A stretch of DNA of 64,000 nucleotides from Nesterenkonia halophila (lineage in GTDB: Bacteria; Actinomycetota; Actinomycetes; Actinomycetales; Micrococcaceae). Location: contig NZ_WIAX01000004.1 of assembly GCF_009467795.1 (NCBI RefSeq), forward strand, positions 43,852 through 107,851, written 5' to 3'. This document shows, one piece after another, positions 19,365 through 27,626 of this stretch; the stretch's first letter is position 1, and each line of letters starts with the position of its first letter. The notes below the pieces were generated by a model. It worked only from the letters and a program-made list of their open reading frames with translations. It was not told the DNA's origin and made no database searches. The translations under genes and the position numbers were made by a program.

Positions 19365-20384
19365 TCAGCGGCGCGGCGCGGGGCCGACCGACTCGCGCAG
19401 CAGCAGCGTGTTCATCTCCGGCATCACGGTGGGCGGGTCCTGCTCGCGGACCAGCGCGATGAGGCGCTCCATGGCGAAGCGTCCCTGGCCGGCCCGGTCG
19501 GCGGCGACGGTGGAGAGCGCCGGCACGGCGTAGCGGCTCACGCCCAGGTCGTCCCAGCCCACCACGCTCAGGTCCTCCGGGATGCGCCAGCCGCGCTCGT
19601 GGGCGGCGCGCATCACGCCGAAGGCGACGTAGTCGTTGGCCGCGACGACGGCGGTCACGCCGCTGTCCTCGGCCAGCTCCATGATCGCGGCGTGGCCGGT
19701 CTCGGGCGACCAGGCGCCGCCGACGACGCCGTGCGACTCGAGTCCGTCCGCGGCGATCGTCTCCTCGAAGATCTGCCGGCGGGCCGCCGCCGAGGCCCAC
19801 TCCTGCGGCCCCTGCACGTGCAGGAAGCGGCGGTGTCCCATCGCGGCGAGCCGGCGCACGATCTCGGCGACGAGCGAGGCGTCGGCGAGCGGACCGATGC
19901 CGCGCAGCCGGTCGTCGTACTGGCCGAGCACGGCCAGCGCCGCCGTCGTCGCCGACCGCGGAGACTCCTCCAGGCCGGGCAGGCCGCTGAGCGACAGCAC
20001 GCCTTCGACGCGCCCGGAGTCCATCAGCTCCCGGGCTCGGGCGGCCCGCTCCTGCGGCGAGCCCTCCACCACGGCGATCTCCATGAGGAAGCCCTCGCGA
20101 TGGGCGACCTCGCCGGCCGCGGCCAGCATCGGGGTGGGCATCTGCTCGACGGGGGAGGGGAGCACCACGGAGAGCACGCCGGTCCTCCGGGTGCGCATCG
20201 ACCGGGCGATGGTGTTCGGCCGGTAGTTGAGCTCCTCGATGGCCGCCTCGACCTGCTCGATCGTCTGCGGGCGGAAGGGGCCGAGTCCGCGCAGATAGCG
20301 CGAGACCGTCTGGTGGGACACGCCGGCGGCCCGGGCGACCTCATGGATGGTCGACCGGCGGCCGGAGGAGGCGTCGGATGTCAC
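19365..20384 (-). CDS. LacI-family transcriptional regulator
   Basis: This 339-residue repressor has the LacI helix-turn-helix TIHEVARAAGVSHQTVSRYL at about residues 12-31 and the hinge helix near residue 50-58. A periplasmic-binding-protein-like effector domain follows, including VVAANDYVAFGVMRAAHERG and the VVGWDDLGVSRYAVPALSTV block. The start is GTG 20384; a longer upstream frame would cross into the divergent promoter. It lies between the sugar-binding lipoprotein and the divergent oxidoreductase operon. Identical 14-bp sites in both promoters are its probable targets. Confidence 0.9.
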   Translation of the reverse strand: MTSDASSGRRSTIHEVARAAGVSHQTVSRYLRGLGPFRPQTIEQVEAAIEELNYRPNTIARSMRTRRTGVLSVVLPSPVEQMPTPMLAAAGEVAHREGFLMEIAVVEGSPQERAARARELMDSGRVEGVLSLSGLPGLEESPRSATTAALAVLGQYDDRLRGIGPLADASLVAEIVRRLAAMGHRRFLHVQGPQEWASAAARRQIFEETIAADGLESHGVVGGAWSPETGHAAIMELAEDSGVTAVVAANDYVAFGVMRAAHERGWRIPEDLSVVGWDDLGVSRYAVPALSTVAADRAGQGRFAMERLIALVREQDPPTVMPEMNTLLLRESVGPAPRR

Positions 20385-20528
20385 GGGGGCAGTGTCTCTC
20401 CGTGGCGCGGTCCGGGCCGGTCGGCGCGCCGACCGTCGAGCATATCGGCGCGCCGGGCGGATCCGTGCGGCGCGGGAGGACGGGTCGGAGGGCGCTCCCG
20501 TCGATGTGGCCGGGATGACAGAATTCTG

Positions 20529-20558
20529 TTGACAGTGCGTCCGGGGCCTCTCTAGTCT
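20529..20558 (+). promoter_or_regulatory. Promoter of the Gfo/Idh operon
   Basis: A perfect -35 TTGACA (20529-20534) and a -10 TAGTCT (20553-20558) are separated by 18 bp. The LacI-type operator lies just downstream, over the expected start of transcription. Confidence 0.7.
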
Positions 20559-20574
20559 CGGAGGCGATCGGTCA

Positions 20575-20588
20575 TGTGATCGGTCACA
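20575..20588. promoter_or_regulatory. LacI-type operator of the Gfo/Idh operon
   Basis: TGTGATCGGTCACA begins 17 bp after the -10 box. It is the exact reverse complement of the site at 19312, linking both promoters to one regulator. Confidence 0.7.
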
Positions 20589-20664
20589 CATGCTCGTCGA
20601 AGACTGCGGGCGGTCTCTCGACGCGGCACCCGACCATCGAGCACATCCACTGCGAGGAGCACGC

Positions 20665-21813
20665 ATGTCAGCCGCATCCAGCACCGTCCGCGTCGGCGTC
20701 GTCGGCGCCGGCGGGATCGCCACCGGAGCGCACCTGCCCACACTGGCCTCCCACGGGGACCGCGTCGAGGTCGTCGGGCTCGCCGACGTCGACGCCGACC
20801 GGGTGACCCGGGTCGCCGACGAGTGGGGGATCCCCGGCCGCCACGGCGGCATCGACGAGCTGCTCGAGGCAGAGCGGCCGGATCTGCTGGTGCTGTGCAC
20901 TCCGCCCTCGGCCCACCGCGAGGGAGTGATGAAGGGGCTGCGTGCCGGCGCCTGGGTCTGGTGCGAGAAGCCGCCGATGCTCACGCTGGCCGAGTACGAC
21001 GAGGTCGCCGCGCTGGAGCGCGAGGGCGGCCCCTACGCCTCCTACGTCTTCCAGCACCGCTTCGGCTCCGGCGCCCAGCGGCTGAAGCGCCATGTGCGGG
21101 ACGGCACGCTGGGACGACCGCTGGTCGCCCTGTGCAACACGCTCTGGTACCGCCCGCACTCCTACTACGACGTCGCCTGGCGCGGGAAGTGGGAGACCGA
21201 GGGCGGCGGCCCCGCGATGGGCCACGGCATCCACCAGATGGACCTGCTCTTCGAGGTCCTCGGCGACTGGACCGAGGTCTCGGCCACCGCCGCGGCGCTG
21301 GACCGCGACGTCGAGACCGAGGACGTCTCGGCGGCGACGGTCCGGCTGGCCTCCGGGGCGCTGGCGACAGTGGTCAACTCGGTGCTCTCCCCGCGCGAAG
21401 TCTCCTACCTGCGCTTCGACTTCCAGGACGCCACCGTCGAGGTCGAGCACCTCTACGGCTATGACAACAGTTCCTGGACCTGGACTCCGGCCCCGCATGT
21501 CGGCGAGGAGGTCCCCGCCGACTGGACGCCCGAGGAGGACGTGCCCTCGTCGCATCGCCGGCAGCTCGGCGAGCTGCTCGACGCGATGGCCGCCGGAGTG
21601 CGCCCGCGGGCCTCGGGCGACGACGGCCGGCGGGTGCTGGAGTTCATCGCCGCCCTGTACCAGTCCGCCGAGACCGGGCGTCCCGTCCGTCGTGCGGAGC
21701 TGACCCGCGCCGGCACCTACTACGCCGGCATGCACGACGCCGCCCATGACTACCGCGTCGCCGAGAACACCGCCGGCGCCGTCCCGACCCCCGCCGAGGA
21801 GCCCGCCCGATGA
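20665..21813 (+). CDS. Gfo/Idh/MocA family NAD(P)-dependent oxidoreductase
   Basis: This 382-residue dehydrogenase opens with the Rossmann motif VGVVGAGGIATGAHLPTLA (from about residue 10). It has the family's catalytic CEKPPMLTLAEYDE, where the Lys of EKP is the key residue, and a C-terminal alpha/beta dimer domain. Relatives oxidise or reduce sugars, inositols or sugar acids; substrate not identifiable. A GAGGAG lies 7 bases before ATG 20665. It overlaps the DUF6807 gene by 4 bp, so the three genes are one operon under the LacI regulator. Confidence 0.88.
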   Translation: MSAASSTVRVGVVGAGGIATGAHLPTLASHGDRVEVVGLADVDADRVTRVADEWGIPGRHGGIDELLEAERPDLLVLCTPPSAHREGVMKGLRAGAWVWCEKPPMLTLAEYDEVAALEREGGPYASYVFQHRFGSGAQRLKRHVRDGTLGRPLVALCNTLWYRPHSYYDVAWRGKWETEGGGPAMGHGIHQMDLLFEVLGDWTEVSATAAALDRDVETEDVSAATVRLASGALATVVNSVLSPREVSYLRFDFQDATVEVEHLYGYDNSSWTWTPAPHVGEEVPADWTPEEDVPSSHRRQLGELLDAMAAGVRPRASGDDGRRVLEFIAALYQSAETGRPVRRAELTRAGTYYAGMHDAAHDYRVAENTAGAVPTPAEEPAR

Positions 21814-22745
21814 GCCAGACCTTCGACGTCACTCGCACCGACGAGGAGATCGCCGTCTCCGCCGCCGGCACCGAGATCCTGCGCTATGTGATCCGTCCCG
21901 ACACTCCGGCCGAGGAGGCGCCCAAGCCGTACCTGTACCCGCTGCGCTTCCTCGACGGCGGCGACGCGGCGGTGCGCCGGCCGCACGACCACCGCTGGCA
22001 CACCGGGCTGCAGTTCACCTGGTCGCATGTGGCCGACCAGAATTTCTGGGGCGGCCCGACGTTCCACGTCGAGGACGGGTATCAGATGCGCGGAAACCTG
22101 GGCACGATGCGCCACACCGGGTTCGCCGCCGAGCCGTCCTCCGGCGAGGAGGTGGTCTTCGACGAGACGCTCGAGTGGATCACCTCCCGCGACGAGCACT
22201 GGTTCGACGAGCACCGGGTGCAGCGGATCCACTCGCTCGACGCCGCCCGCGGCCTCTGGGCGATCGACCTGGAGACGGCTCTGACCAACGTATCCGGCGA
22301 GACGCTGCCGATGGGCAGCCCGACGACGGCGGGCCGGCCGAGCGCCGGCTACACCGGCTGGTTCTGGCGCGGTCCGCGCTCCTGGACCGGCTGCCAGGTG
22401 GTCAACTCCGCCGGCGCAGCGGGCGAGGAGAACACCATGGGCGCGATCGCCGACTGGGTCGCCTTCAGCTCCCCGCACGACGAGATCGACGGCGGCGGCA
22501 CTGTCATGGCCTTCGCCGGCGCCTCGGAGGCCTCCGGTCCGGAGGGGCCGGTCGAGGTCCCGCCGATCCGGTGGTTCACCCGCACCGGGATCTTCACCGT
22601 CACCAGCCAGTCGCCGGCCTTCGACCAGGAGATCCATCTGCCGGACCGCGGCGTGCTGCGGCTGAGGCATCGGTTCGTCTTCGTCGCCGAGCAGCTCGAG
22701 CCCGCCGCGCGCGAGGAGATCGGGAAGGAGTTCGCGCTGCGATGA
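21810..22745 (+). CDS. DUF6807 (PmoA-like) family protein
   Basis: This 311-residue protein is beta-rich, with a His-containing core RPHDHRWHTGLQFTW (about residues 50-64) and FWGGPTFH, typical of DUF6807 proteins often labelled PmoA-like. These occur beside Gfo/Idh/MocA dehydrogenases in sugar-catabolic operons. The fold suggests carbohydrate binding or an epimerase-like role; there is no evidence for methane oxidation. No signal peptide is seen. It overlaps genes on both sides by 4 bp. Confidence 0.75.
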   Translation: MSQTFDVTRTDEEIAVSAAGTEILRYVIRPDTPAEEAPKPYLYPLRFLDGGDAAVRRPHDHRWHTGLQFTWSHVADQNFWGGPTFHVEDGYQMRGNLGTMRHTGFAAEPSSGEEVVFDETLEWITSRDEHWFDEHRVQRIHSLDAARGLWAIDLETALTNVSGETLPMGSPTTAGRPSAGYTGWFWRGPRSWTGCQVVNSAGAAGEENTMGAIADWVAFSSPHDEIDGGGTVMAFAGASEASGPEGPVEVPPIRWFTRTGIFTVTSQSPAFDQEIHLPDRGVLRLRHRFVFVAEQLEPAAREEIGKEFALR

Positions 22746-23521
22746 GCACCCCTGCGAGCAGAAGCACGCCGAGCGGCAGCACGCCGGTGCAGCGGGCGCT
22801 GCCGCGGTTCCCGGGCGGCACCTCGGTCAGCCGGCTCTGCGTCTACGACTGGGAGACCCCCGACGGGCTGCACGGCGGCTCGCCCCATCTGCACACCGTC
22901 TCCACTGAGGCCTATGTGGTCACCGGCGGCACCGGGGAGGTCCACACGCTCTCCGCGGAGGGCTTCGCCCGCGACCGGCTGGAGGCCGGCTCGCTGCTGT
23001 GGTTCACCCCCGGCACCGTCCACCGGCTGGTCAACCACGGGGATCTGCAGCTGAACGTGGTGATGTCCAACGCCGGACTCCCCGAGGCCGGCGACGCAGT
23101 GCTGACCTTCCCCGACGAGATCCTCGCGGATCCGCAGGCGTACGGTGAGGCCGTCGCGCTGCCCGAGGGTGACGAGCAGGAGCGCGCACGGGCCGCGCAG
23201 GCCCGGCGTGATCTGGCCATCGAGGGCTGCCGCGAGCACATCGCCGCCGTCGAACGCGACGGGCCGCAGGCGCTGGGGCGGCTGCACGCTCGCGCCGTCG
23301 AGCTGGTCCGCCCGCGCGTCGAGCGCTGGCGCGAGATCTGGGAGGCGACCGTCGAGGCCGAGACTGCGCGGACCCGGGAGCATCTGGAGGCGCTGCAGGC
23401 CGGCGACGGCTCGCATCTGGGCCGGGCCGCCGTCGTCCGCGGCGAACCTCGCCCCGGGCCGCGGCTCTTCGGGATGTGCGGGCGGCTGCAGACCTTCACC
23501 GGCGAGGAGCCGGCCGGCTGA
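22742..23521 (+). CDS. Cupin-domain protein of the sugar operon
   Basis: This 259-residue protein has an N-terminal cupin: GSPHLHTVSTEAYVVTGG supplies a His-His-Glu metal set, and WFTPGTVHRLVN supplies the second His motif. After about residue 125 it continues as a long Arg/Ala/Glu-rich helical region of unknown role. I chose ATG 22742, which overlaps the DUF6807 stop, because the frame further upstream only mirrors neighbours. A cupin here could be a sugar isomerase or a sensor. It converges with the EcfT gene after only 3 bp. Confidence 0.72.
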   Translation: MSTPASRSTPSGSTPVQRALPRFPGGTSVSRLCVYDWETPDGLHGGSPHLHTVSTEAYVVTGGTGEVHTLSAEGFARDRLEAGSLLWFTPGTVHRLVNHGDLQLNVVMSNAGLPEAGDAVLTFPDEILADPQAYGEAVALPEGDEQERARAAQARRDLAIEGCREHIAAVERDGPQALGRLHARAVELVRPRVERWREIWEATVEAETARTREHLEALQAGDGSHLGRAAVVRGEPRPGPRLFGMCGRLQTFTGEEPAG

Positions 23522-23524
23522 CGA

Positions 23525-24136
23525 TCAGCGCACGCCGCGTGCGGTCAGCGCCTCGGCGGTCCGCTCGGCGTGGCGCAGCGTCATCACCAGCAGCGGCATG
23601 ATCGTCGTCCAGGGGCCGCCGCGCGCGCCCCGGGCGCGCTGGGCCTGCCGGATCTCGGCGTGGAATCCCAGGATCGTCGGCACCGAGCGGATGGTCAGCG
23701 ACAGCGCCAGCGAGACCCGTTCGGGGTCGACGCCGAGGCGTCGCAGCGGGTGCAGCGCCCGTTCGACGGCGTCCAGCACGGCCTCGGTGCTGGTGGTCAG
23801 CGTCAGCAGCCCGGCCAGCAGGATCAGCCCGGTCACCCGGGCGACGTTCAGCGCCGTCTCCGCTCCGGTGAGGAAGATCAGCTGCGGGACGGTCAGCAGC
23901 AGCACCAGCCAGCGCAGCCCCCAGAGCCGGCGCAGCAGCGCGACGGTCGGGGCGCCCGAGGCCAGATGCCCGACGACGGCCAGCGCCCAGGCGGCGGCGA
24001 CGATCCACGGATCCTCGCGGCGCAGCGAGAGCGCCAGGGCCAGCGCCAGCAGCACGGCGAACTTCGCGGGCACCGGCATCCGATGCACCGGCGAGTCGCC
24101 GGGCCGGTGCAGCGGGATGAGCGGGGTGGAGGCCAT
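23525..24136 (-). CDS. bioN: Energy-coupling factor transporter T component (BioN-like)
   Basis: This 203-residue membrane protein has about five helices. It carries the two Ala-Arg-Gly type coupling motifs of EcfT, in AQRARGARGG and near the end in TARGVR, through which the T component contacts the ATPase. It lies 10 bp downstream of bioY, forming a biotin-uptake unit. The ATPase gene bioM, usually between or beside these, is absent. Confidence 0.85.
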   Translation of the reverse strand: MASTPLIPLHRPGDSPVHRMPVPAKFAVLLALALALSLRREDPWIVAAAWALAVVGHLASGAPTVALLRRLWGLRWLVLLLTVPQLIFLTGAETALNVARVTGLILLAGLLTLTTSTEAVLDAVERALHPLRRLGVDPERVSLALSLTIRSVPTILGFHAEIRQAQRARGARGGPWTTIMPLLVMTLRHAERTAEALTARGVR

Positions 24137-24146
24137 CTCTGAGGGC

Positions 24147-24809
24147 TCAGCCCCGCCGGCGCCGGGCGTGCTCGAAGGGCGTCGGGTAGGCCCGGGCCAG
24201 CGTGTGGGTGAGCAGCACCGCCGCGACGGCCTTGGCGAGGTCGCCCGGCACGAACGCGGCCGAGGAGACTGCGGCCTGCGGCAGGCTCAGTCCCAGCTGC
24301 CAGGCCATCACCGGGATGCCGCAGGCGTGGATGACGGCGACGCCGCCGAGCACCGTGCCCGCCGCCGTGCGCCACAGCCGCAGCGGCCAGCCGGCCTGGA
24401 CGATCGCCCCGACGACGAGCGCCCCGGGGATCCATCCCAGCGCATAGCCGGCGGTCGGCCCGGCGTAGACGGCCAGTCCGCCCGACCCCTGGCTCAGCAG
24501 CGGCAGGCCGGCGGCGACCAGCAGATGCAGCAGCACCATCGCGCCGGCGCCGCGCCAGGGTCCGAGCACCGCGCCGGCGAGCATGACGCCCAGCGTCTGC
24601 AGTGTGATGGGCACGCCGGCGATCACCGGCACCGCGAAGGGCTGGCCGAGGACCGCCACCAGCGCGGCGAAGACGGCCATCCGCGCGATCCCGCGCACCG
24701 AGCGGCTCACTCCGCCGTCGTCGCGGGCCGTGCCGGGGCGGAGTGCCTGCGGGGCGGGGGCGCCCGAGGCGGCGGGCGTCGTCGGAGTCTGCGGCGCGGT
24801 GGAGGGCAT
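24147..24809 (-). CDS. bioY: Biotin transporter BioY (S component)
   Basis: This 220-residue protein has a polar N-terminal tail of about 45 residues and six membrane helices. The BioY signature is visible in VPITLQTLGVMLAGAVLG and AVYAGPTAGYALGWIPGA. It binds biotin at the membrane and works with EcfT and an ATPase. A BioQ-type operator lies 49 bp upstream, so expression should respond to biotin supply. Confidence 0.9.
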   Translation of the reverse strand: MPSTAPQTPTTPAASGAPAPQALRPGTARDDGGVSRSVRGIARMAVFAALVAVLGQPFAVPVIAGVPITLQTLGVMLAGAVLGPWRGAGAMVLLHLLVAAGLPLLSQGSGGLAVYAGPTAGYALGWIPGALVVGAIVQAGWPLRLWRTAAGTVLGGVAVIHACGIPVMAWQLGLSLPQAAVSSAAFVPGDLAKAVAAVLLTHTLARAYPTPFEHARRRRG

Positions 24810-24857
24810 CGGAGTCCTTCTTCCGGTCGGCGGGGTCGGGCCGCCGGAGCGGTCGGG

Positions 24858-24874
24858 TTTGAACGGCGTTCAAA
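24858..24874. promoter_or_regulatory. BioQ-like operator upstream of bioY
   Basis: TTTGAACGGCGTTCAAA is a perfect 7-3-7 palindrome. Its core TGAAC-N3-GTTCA matches, from memory, the actinobacterial BioQ repressor site. It lies 49-65 bp upstream of the bioY start on the minus strand. Confidence 0.65.
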
Positions 24875-25002
24875 TCCTACGGGCGCCGCGCCGCGGACAC
24901 CAGCCGGCCTTGACGAGGCCGACGGCGCGGGATCCTCCGCCGCGCGCCCGCGCATGCGGCAGGGTCGACCGGTGGGCGGCGACGTGCATCACGCCGCCGC
25001 GG

Positions 25003-25008
25003 CGGTAG
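25003..25008 (+). promoter_or_regulatory. -10 box upstream of the Bax inhibitor-like gene
   Basis: TAGACT lies about 78 bp before the ATG at 25086, so this gene would have a leader of about 70 nt, unlike the leaderless genes nearby. Confidence 0.4.
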
Positions 25009-25085
25009 ACTGGGGGCAGAGCATCGCCCGCGTCCGCGGGCGATCATCCTGAGGCAGACGAGCCCGATAGGAGTCCGGCCCGAAC

Positions 25086-25961
25086 ATGTCGAACCCGATC
25101 TTCAACACGCAGGCGTTCCCGCAGCAGTTCTCCGAGCGCGGCCGTCGCCGGTTCACGATGGACCAGCGGGGCCAGGTCACCGAACAGCCGCAGCAGGACG
25201 ACCGCCCCTATGCGCAGCAGCACGGCATGCCCGGCCAGGGCGGCGTCGCCGCGCCGCAGGCGGCTCCGCAGGACCTGGAGCCGATGACCTACGACGACGT
25301 CATCCGCAAGACGCTGGTCAGCTTCCTGGTGGTGCTGCTCGGCGCCGGCGTCAGCGTCACCGTGGGCGCGACGTCGCCGGCGCTGCTGATGGTGCTGGTG
25401 GTCGTCGGCCTGCTCGGCGGCCTCGTGCTCGGCCTGGTGAACTCGTTCAAGAAGGAGCCGAACCCCGCGCTCATCCTGGCCTACAGCGCCTGCCAGGGGC
25501 TGCTGCTCGGCGGCATCTCGATGCTGCTGGAGATGCAGTTCCCCGGCATCGTGCTGCAGGCGGTGCTCGGCACGGTGATCGTCTTCGGCTCGGTGCTCGC
25601 GCTCTTCCGCTCCGGCAAGGTCCGGGCCACGCCGAAGCTGACCAAGATGTTCATGGTCGCCGGGATGGCGTACTTCGTCTTCAGCCTGGTCAACGTGGGG
25701 CTGATGATGTTCGGCGGCACCGACTCGATGTTCGGCCTGCGCGGGGAGATGCCGCTCCTGGGCCTCGCGCTCGGCGCGCTGGGCATCCTGCTGGCCACCT
25801 ACTCGCTGGTGATGGACTTCACCAACATCCAGGAGGGCGTCGACGCCGGCGTCGCCAAGCGCTTCGGCTGGGCGGCGGCCTTCGGGCTGACCGTCAGCCT
25901 GGTCTGGCTGTACATCGAGCTGCTCCGCATCATCGCGATCGTCCGTTCCATGGCGGAGTGA
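25086..25961 (+). CDS. Bax inhibitor-1/YccA family membrane protein
   Basis: This 291-residue protein has a polar Gln/Pro-rich tail (about 75 residues) and then seven hydrophobic helices. The start MSNPIFNTQAF, followed by the MTYDDVIRKT segment before helix 1, is typical of the actinobacterial Bax1-I subfamily. The last helix contains LVMDFTNIQEGVDAGV, with the conserved Asp seen in these proteins. Function in bacteria is poorly defined; proton-linked calcium leak is known for a relative. A compact hairpin at 25968 probably terminates it. Confidence 0.85.
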   Translation: MSNPIFNTQAFPQQFSERGRRRFTMDQRGQVTEQPQQDDRPYAQQHGMPGQGGVAAPQAAPQDLEPMTYDDVIRKTLVSFLVVLLGAGVSVTVGATSPALLMVLVVVGLLGGLVLGLVNSFKKEPNPALILAYSACQGLLLGGISMLLEMQFPGIVLQAVLGTVIVFGSVLALFRSGKVRATPKLTKMFMVAGMAYFVFSLVNVGLMMFGGTDSMFGLRGEMPLLGLALGALGILLATYSLVMDFTNIQEGVDAGVAKRFGWAAAFGLTVSLVWLYIELLRIIAIVRSMAE

Positions 25962-25967
25962 TCGTCC

Positions 25968-25986
25968 CGGCGGGCCTGGCCCGCCG
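25968..25986. terminator. Hairpin after the Bax inhibitor-like gene
   Basis: CGGCGGGCC and its exact complement are separated by one base, 7 bp after the stop codon. A second hairpin, CCCGGACC-GGTC-GGTCCGGG, lies at 26060-26079. Confidence 0.5.
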
Positions 25987-26120
25987 CCGCACTCCGGGCT
26001 CGCTCGCCGCATATCGACCTGCGGGGGCGGGCCCGCAGTGCATGGCCCCGGAGGCCGGGCCCGGACCGGTCGGTCCGGGATCGCGCCTCGGCGCCGCACA
26101 GGAGAAGGAGGAGGCAGCTC

Positions 26121-27626
26121 GTGCCGTCCGGAGTGCCGGGCGTCGCCTGTGTCACTATGGAACGCATGACTCGAGATGACGATAGCTCGTTCTCCACGCC
26201 GGCCGCGCCGCCGGCGCCGCCTGAGGACGTCGACGTGTCCGACGAGAGCCGCATCCAGGAGGACATCCCCTGGGGCGTGCGCATCGCGGCGGCGTGGTCC
26301 TGGCGGGTGCTGCTCATCCTCGCCTTCACCGGCGTGCTCCTCTGGCTGCTCAGCTTCGTCAAGCTGCTGATCATCCCGCTGCTGATCGCCGCGCTGCTGG
26401 CCACGCTGCTGCGCCCGATCCATGACTTCCTCCGTCGGCTGAAGTTCCCGGCGCTGCTGGCCTCGATCTCGTCGATCCTGCTGCTGCTGGCCGTCGTCAA
26501 CGGCCTGCTGTACCTGGTCGGTCAGGAGCTGGTCCAGGGCTTCGCGGAGATGACCGAGCAGGTCCGCACCGGCGTGCTGGAACTGGTACGCATGGCCGAG
26601 GACGCCGGCCAGCAGCTGGGCATCACCGTCTCCACCGAGGAGTTCGACCAGTGGCTGCAGCAGGCCCAGCAGTACCTGCAGGACAACTCCTCGACGCTGC
26701 TCGGCGGCGCGGTGAGCATCGGCTCCACCGCGGGCAACATCGTCGTCGGCCTCATCCTCGCGCTGTTCACGCTGATCTTCTTCCTCGCCGACGGCGAGCG
26801 GCTGTGGCGCTTCGGCGTGCAATTCGTCCCGAGCAAGTTCCGCCCGGCCGTCCACGGCGCCGGCCGCACCGGCTGGACGGCGCTGGGCTCCTACGTGCGC
26901 GTGCAGGTCTTCGTCGCCGCCGTCGACGCCGTGGGCATCGGCATCGGCGCCTGGATCCTGCATGTGCCGCTGGCCCTGCCGGTGGCGGTGCTGGTCTTCC
27001 TCGGCTCCTTCATCCCGGTGGTCGGCGCCGTGGTCACCGGGGCGATTGCGATCATCCTGGCCCTGGTGGCCAACGGACCGATCAATGCGCTGCTGATGCT
27101 CGGCGTCGTGCTGCTGGTCCAGCAGATCGAGTCCAACGTGCTGCAGCCGATCGTGATGGGCAAGGCGGTGCGGCTGCATCCGCTGGCGGTGGTGCTCGCG
27201 GTGACCGCCGGGACCACGCTGCTGGGCATCGTCGGCGCGCTCTTCGCCGTGCCGGTGCTGGCCTTCATCAACCGCGCCACCCGCTACCTCGTGCGCGAGG
27301 AGTGGCGCCACGACGACGTGGCCCTGGCGATGGAGCATGAACAGCGCCTCGAGGCGGCCCGGCGGGAGGCGCCGCCGGAGCTCGACGAGACCGCGGACGA
27401 GGAAGCCCTGGCCGGGCTGAAGCGCCGACTGAAGGAGACGGTGCCCGCGCTCGACCCCCAACGGCGCGCGGCCCGCGGGGAGTCCGGAGAGCCTGGAACC
27501 TCCGGGGACCCCGACGCAGTCCGTCGGCCGCGCCGCGCGGCGGCCGGGGATGCCGAGACCCGCCGCGCCGCCGACCGTTCCGGCGGCGCCGACGAGGACC
27601 GACGACACGCTGAGGATGAGGAATGA
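26121..27626 (+). CDS. AI-2E family transporter (PerM/YdiK-like)
   Basis: This 501-residue membrane protein has two N-terminal helices, a soluble segment rich in Glu/Gln (about 145-195), and further helices in the PerM/AI-2E pattern, including GSFIPVVGAVVTG and LVQQIESNVLQPIVMG. The acidic C-terminal tail of about 100 residues is disordered. Members export varied small molecules; a role in autoinducer-2 is not implied. I chose GTG 26121 because AAGGAGGAGG ends six bases upstream; ATG 26157 lacks such a site. It overlaps ilvA by 4 bp. Confidence 0.85.
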   Translation: MPSGVPGVACVTMERMTRDDDSSFSTPAAPPAPPEDVDVSDESRIQEDIPWGVRIAAAWSWRVLLILAFTGVLLWLLSFVKLLIIPLLIAALLATLLRPIHDFLRRLKFPALLASISSILLLLAVVNGLLYLVGQELVQGFAEMTEQVRTGVLELVRMAEDAGQQLGITVSTEEFDQWLQQAQQYLQDNSSTLLGGAVSIGSTAGNIVVGLILALFTLIFFLADGERLWRFGVQFVPSKFRPAVHGAGRTGWTALGSYVRVQVFVAAVDAVGIGIGAWILHVPLALPVAVLVFLGSFIPVVGAVVTGAIAIILALVANGPINALLMLGVVLLVQQIESNVLQPIVMGKAVRLHPLAVVLAVTAGTTLLGIVGALFAVPVLAFINRATRYLVREEWRHDDVALAMEHEQRLEAARREAPPELDETADEEALAGLKRRLKETVPALDPQRRAARGESGEPGTSGDPDAVRRPRRAAAGDAETRRAADRSGGADEDRRHAEDEE

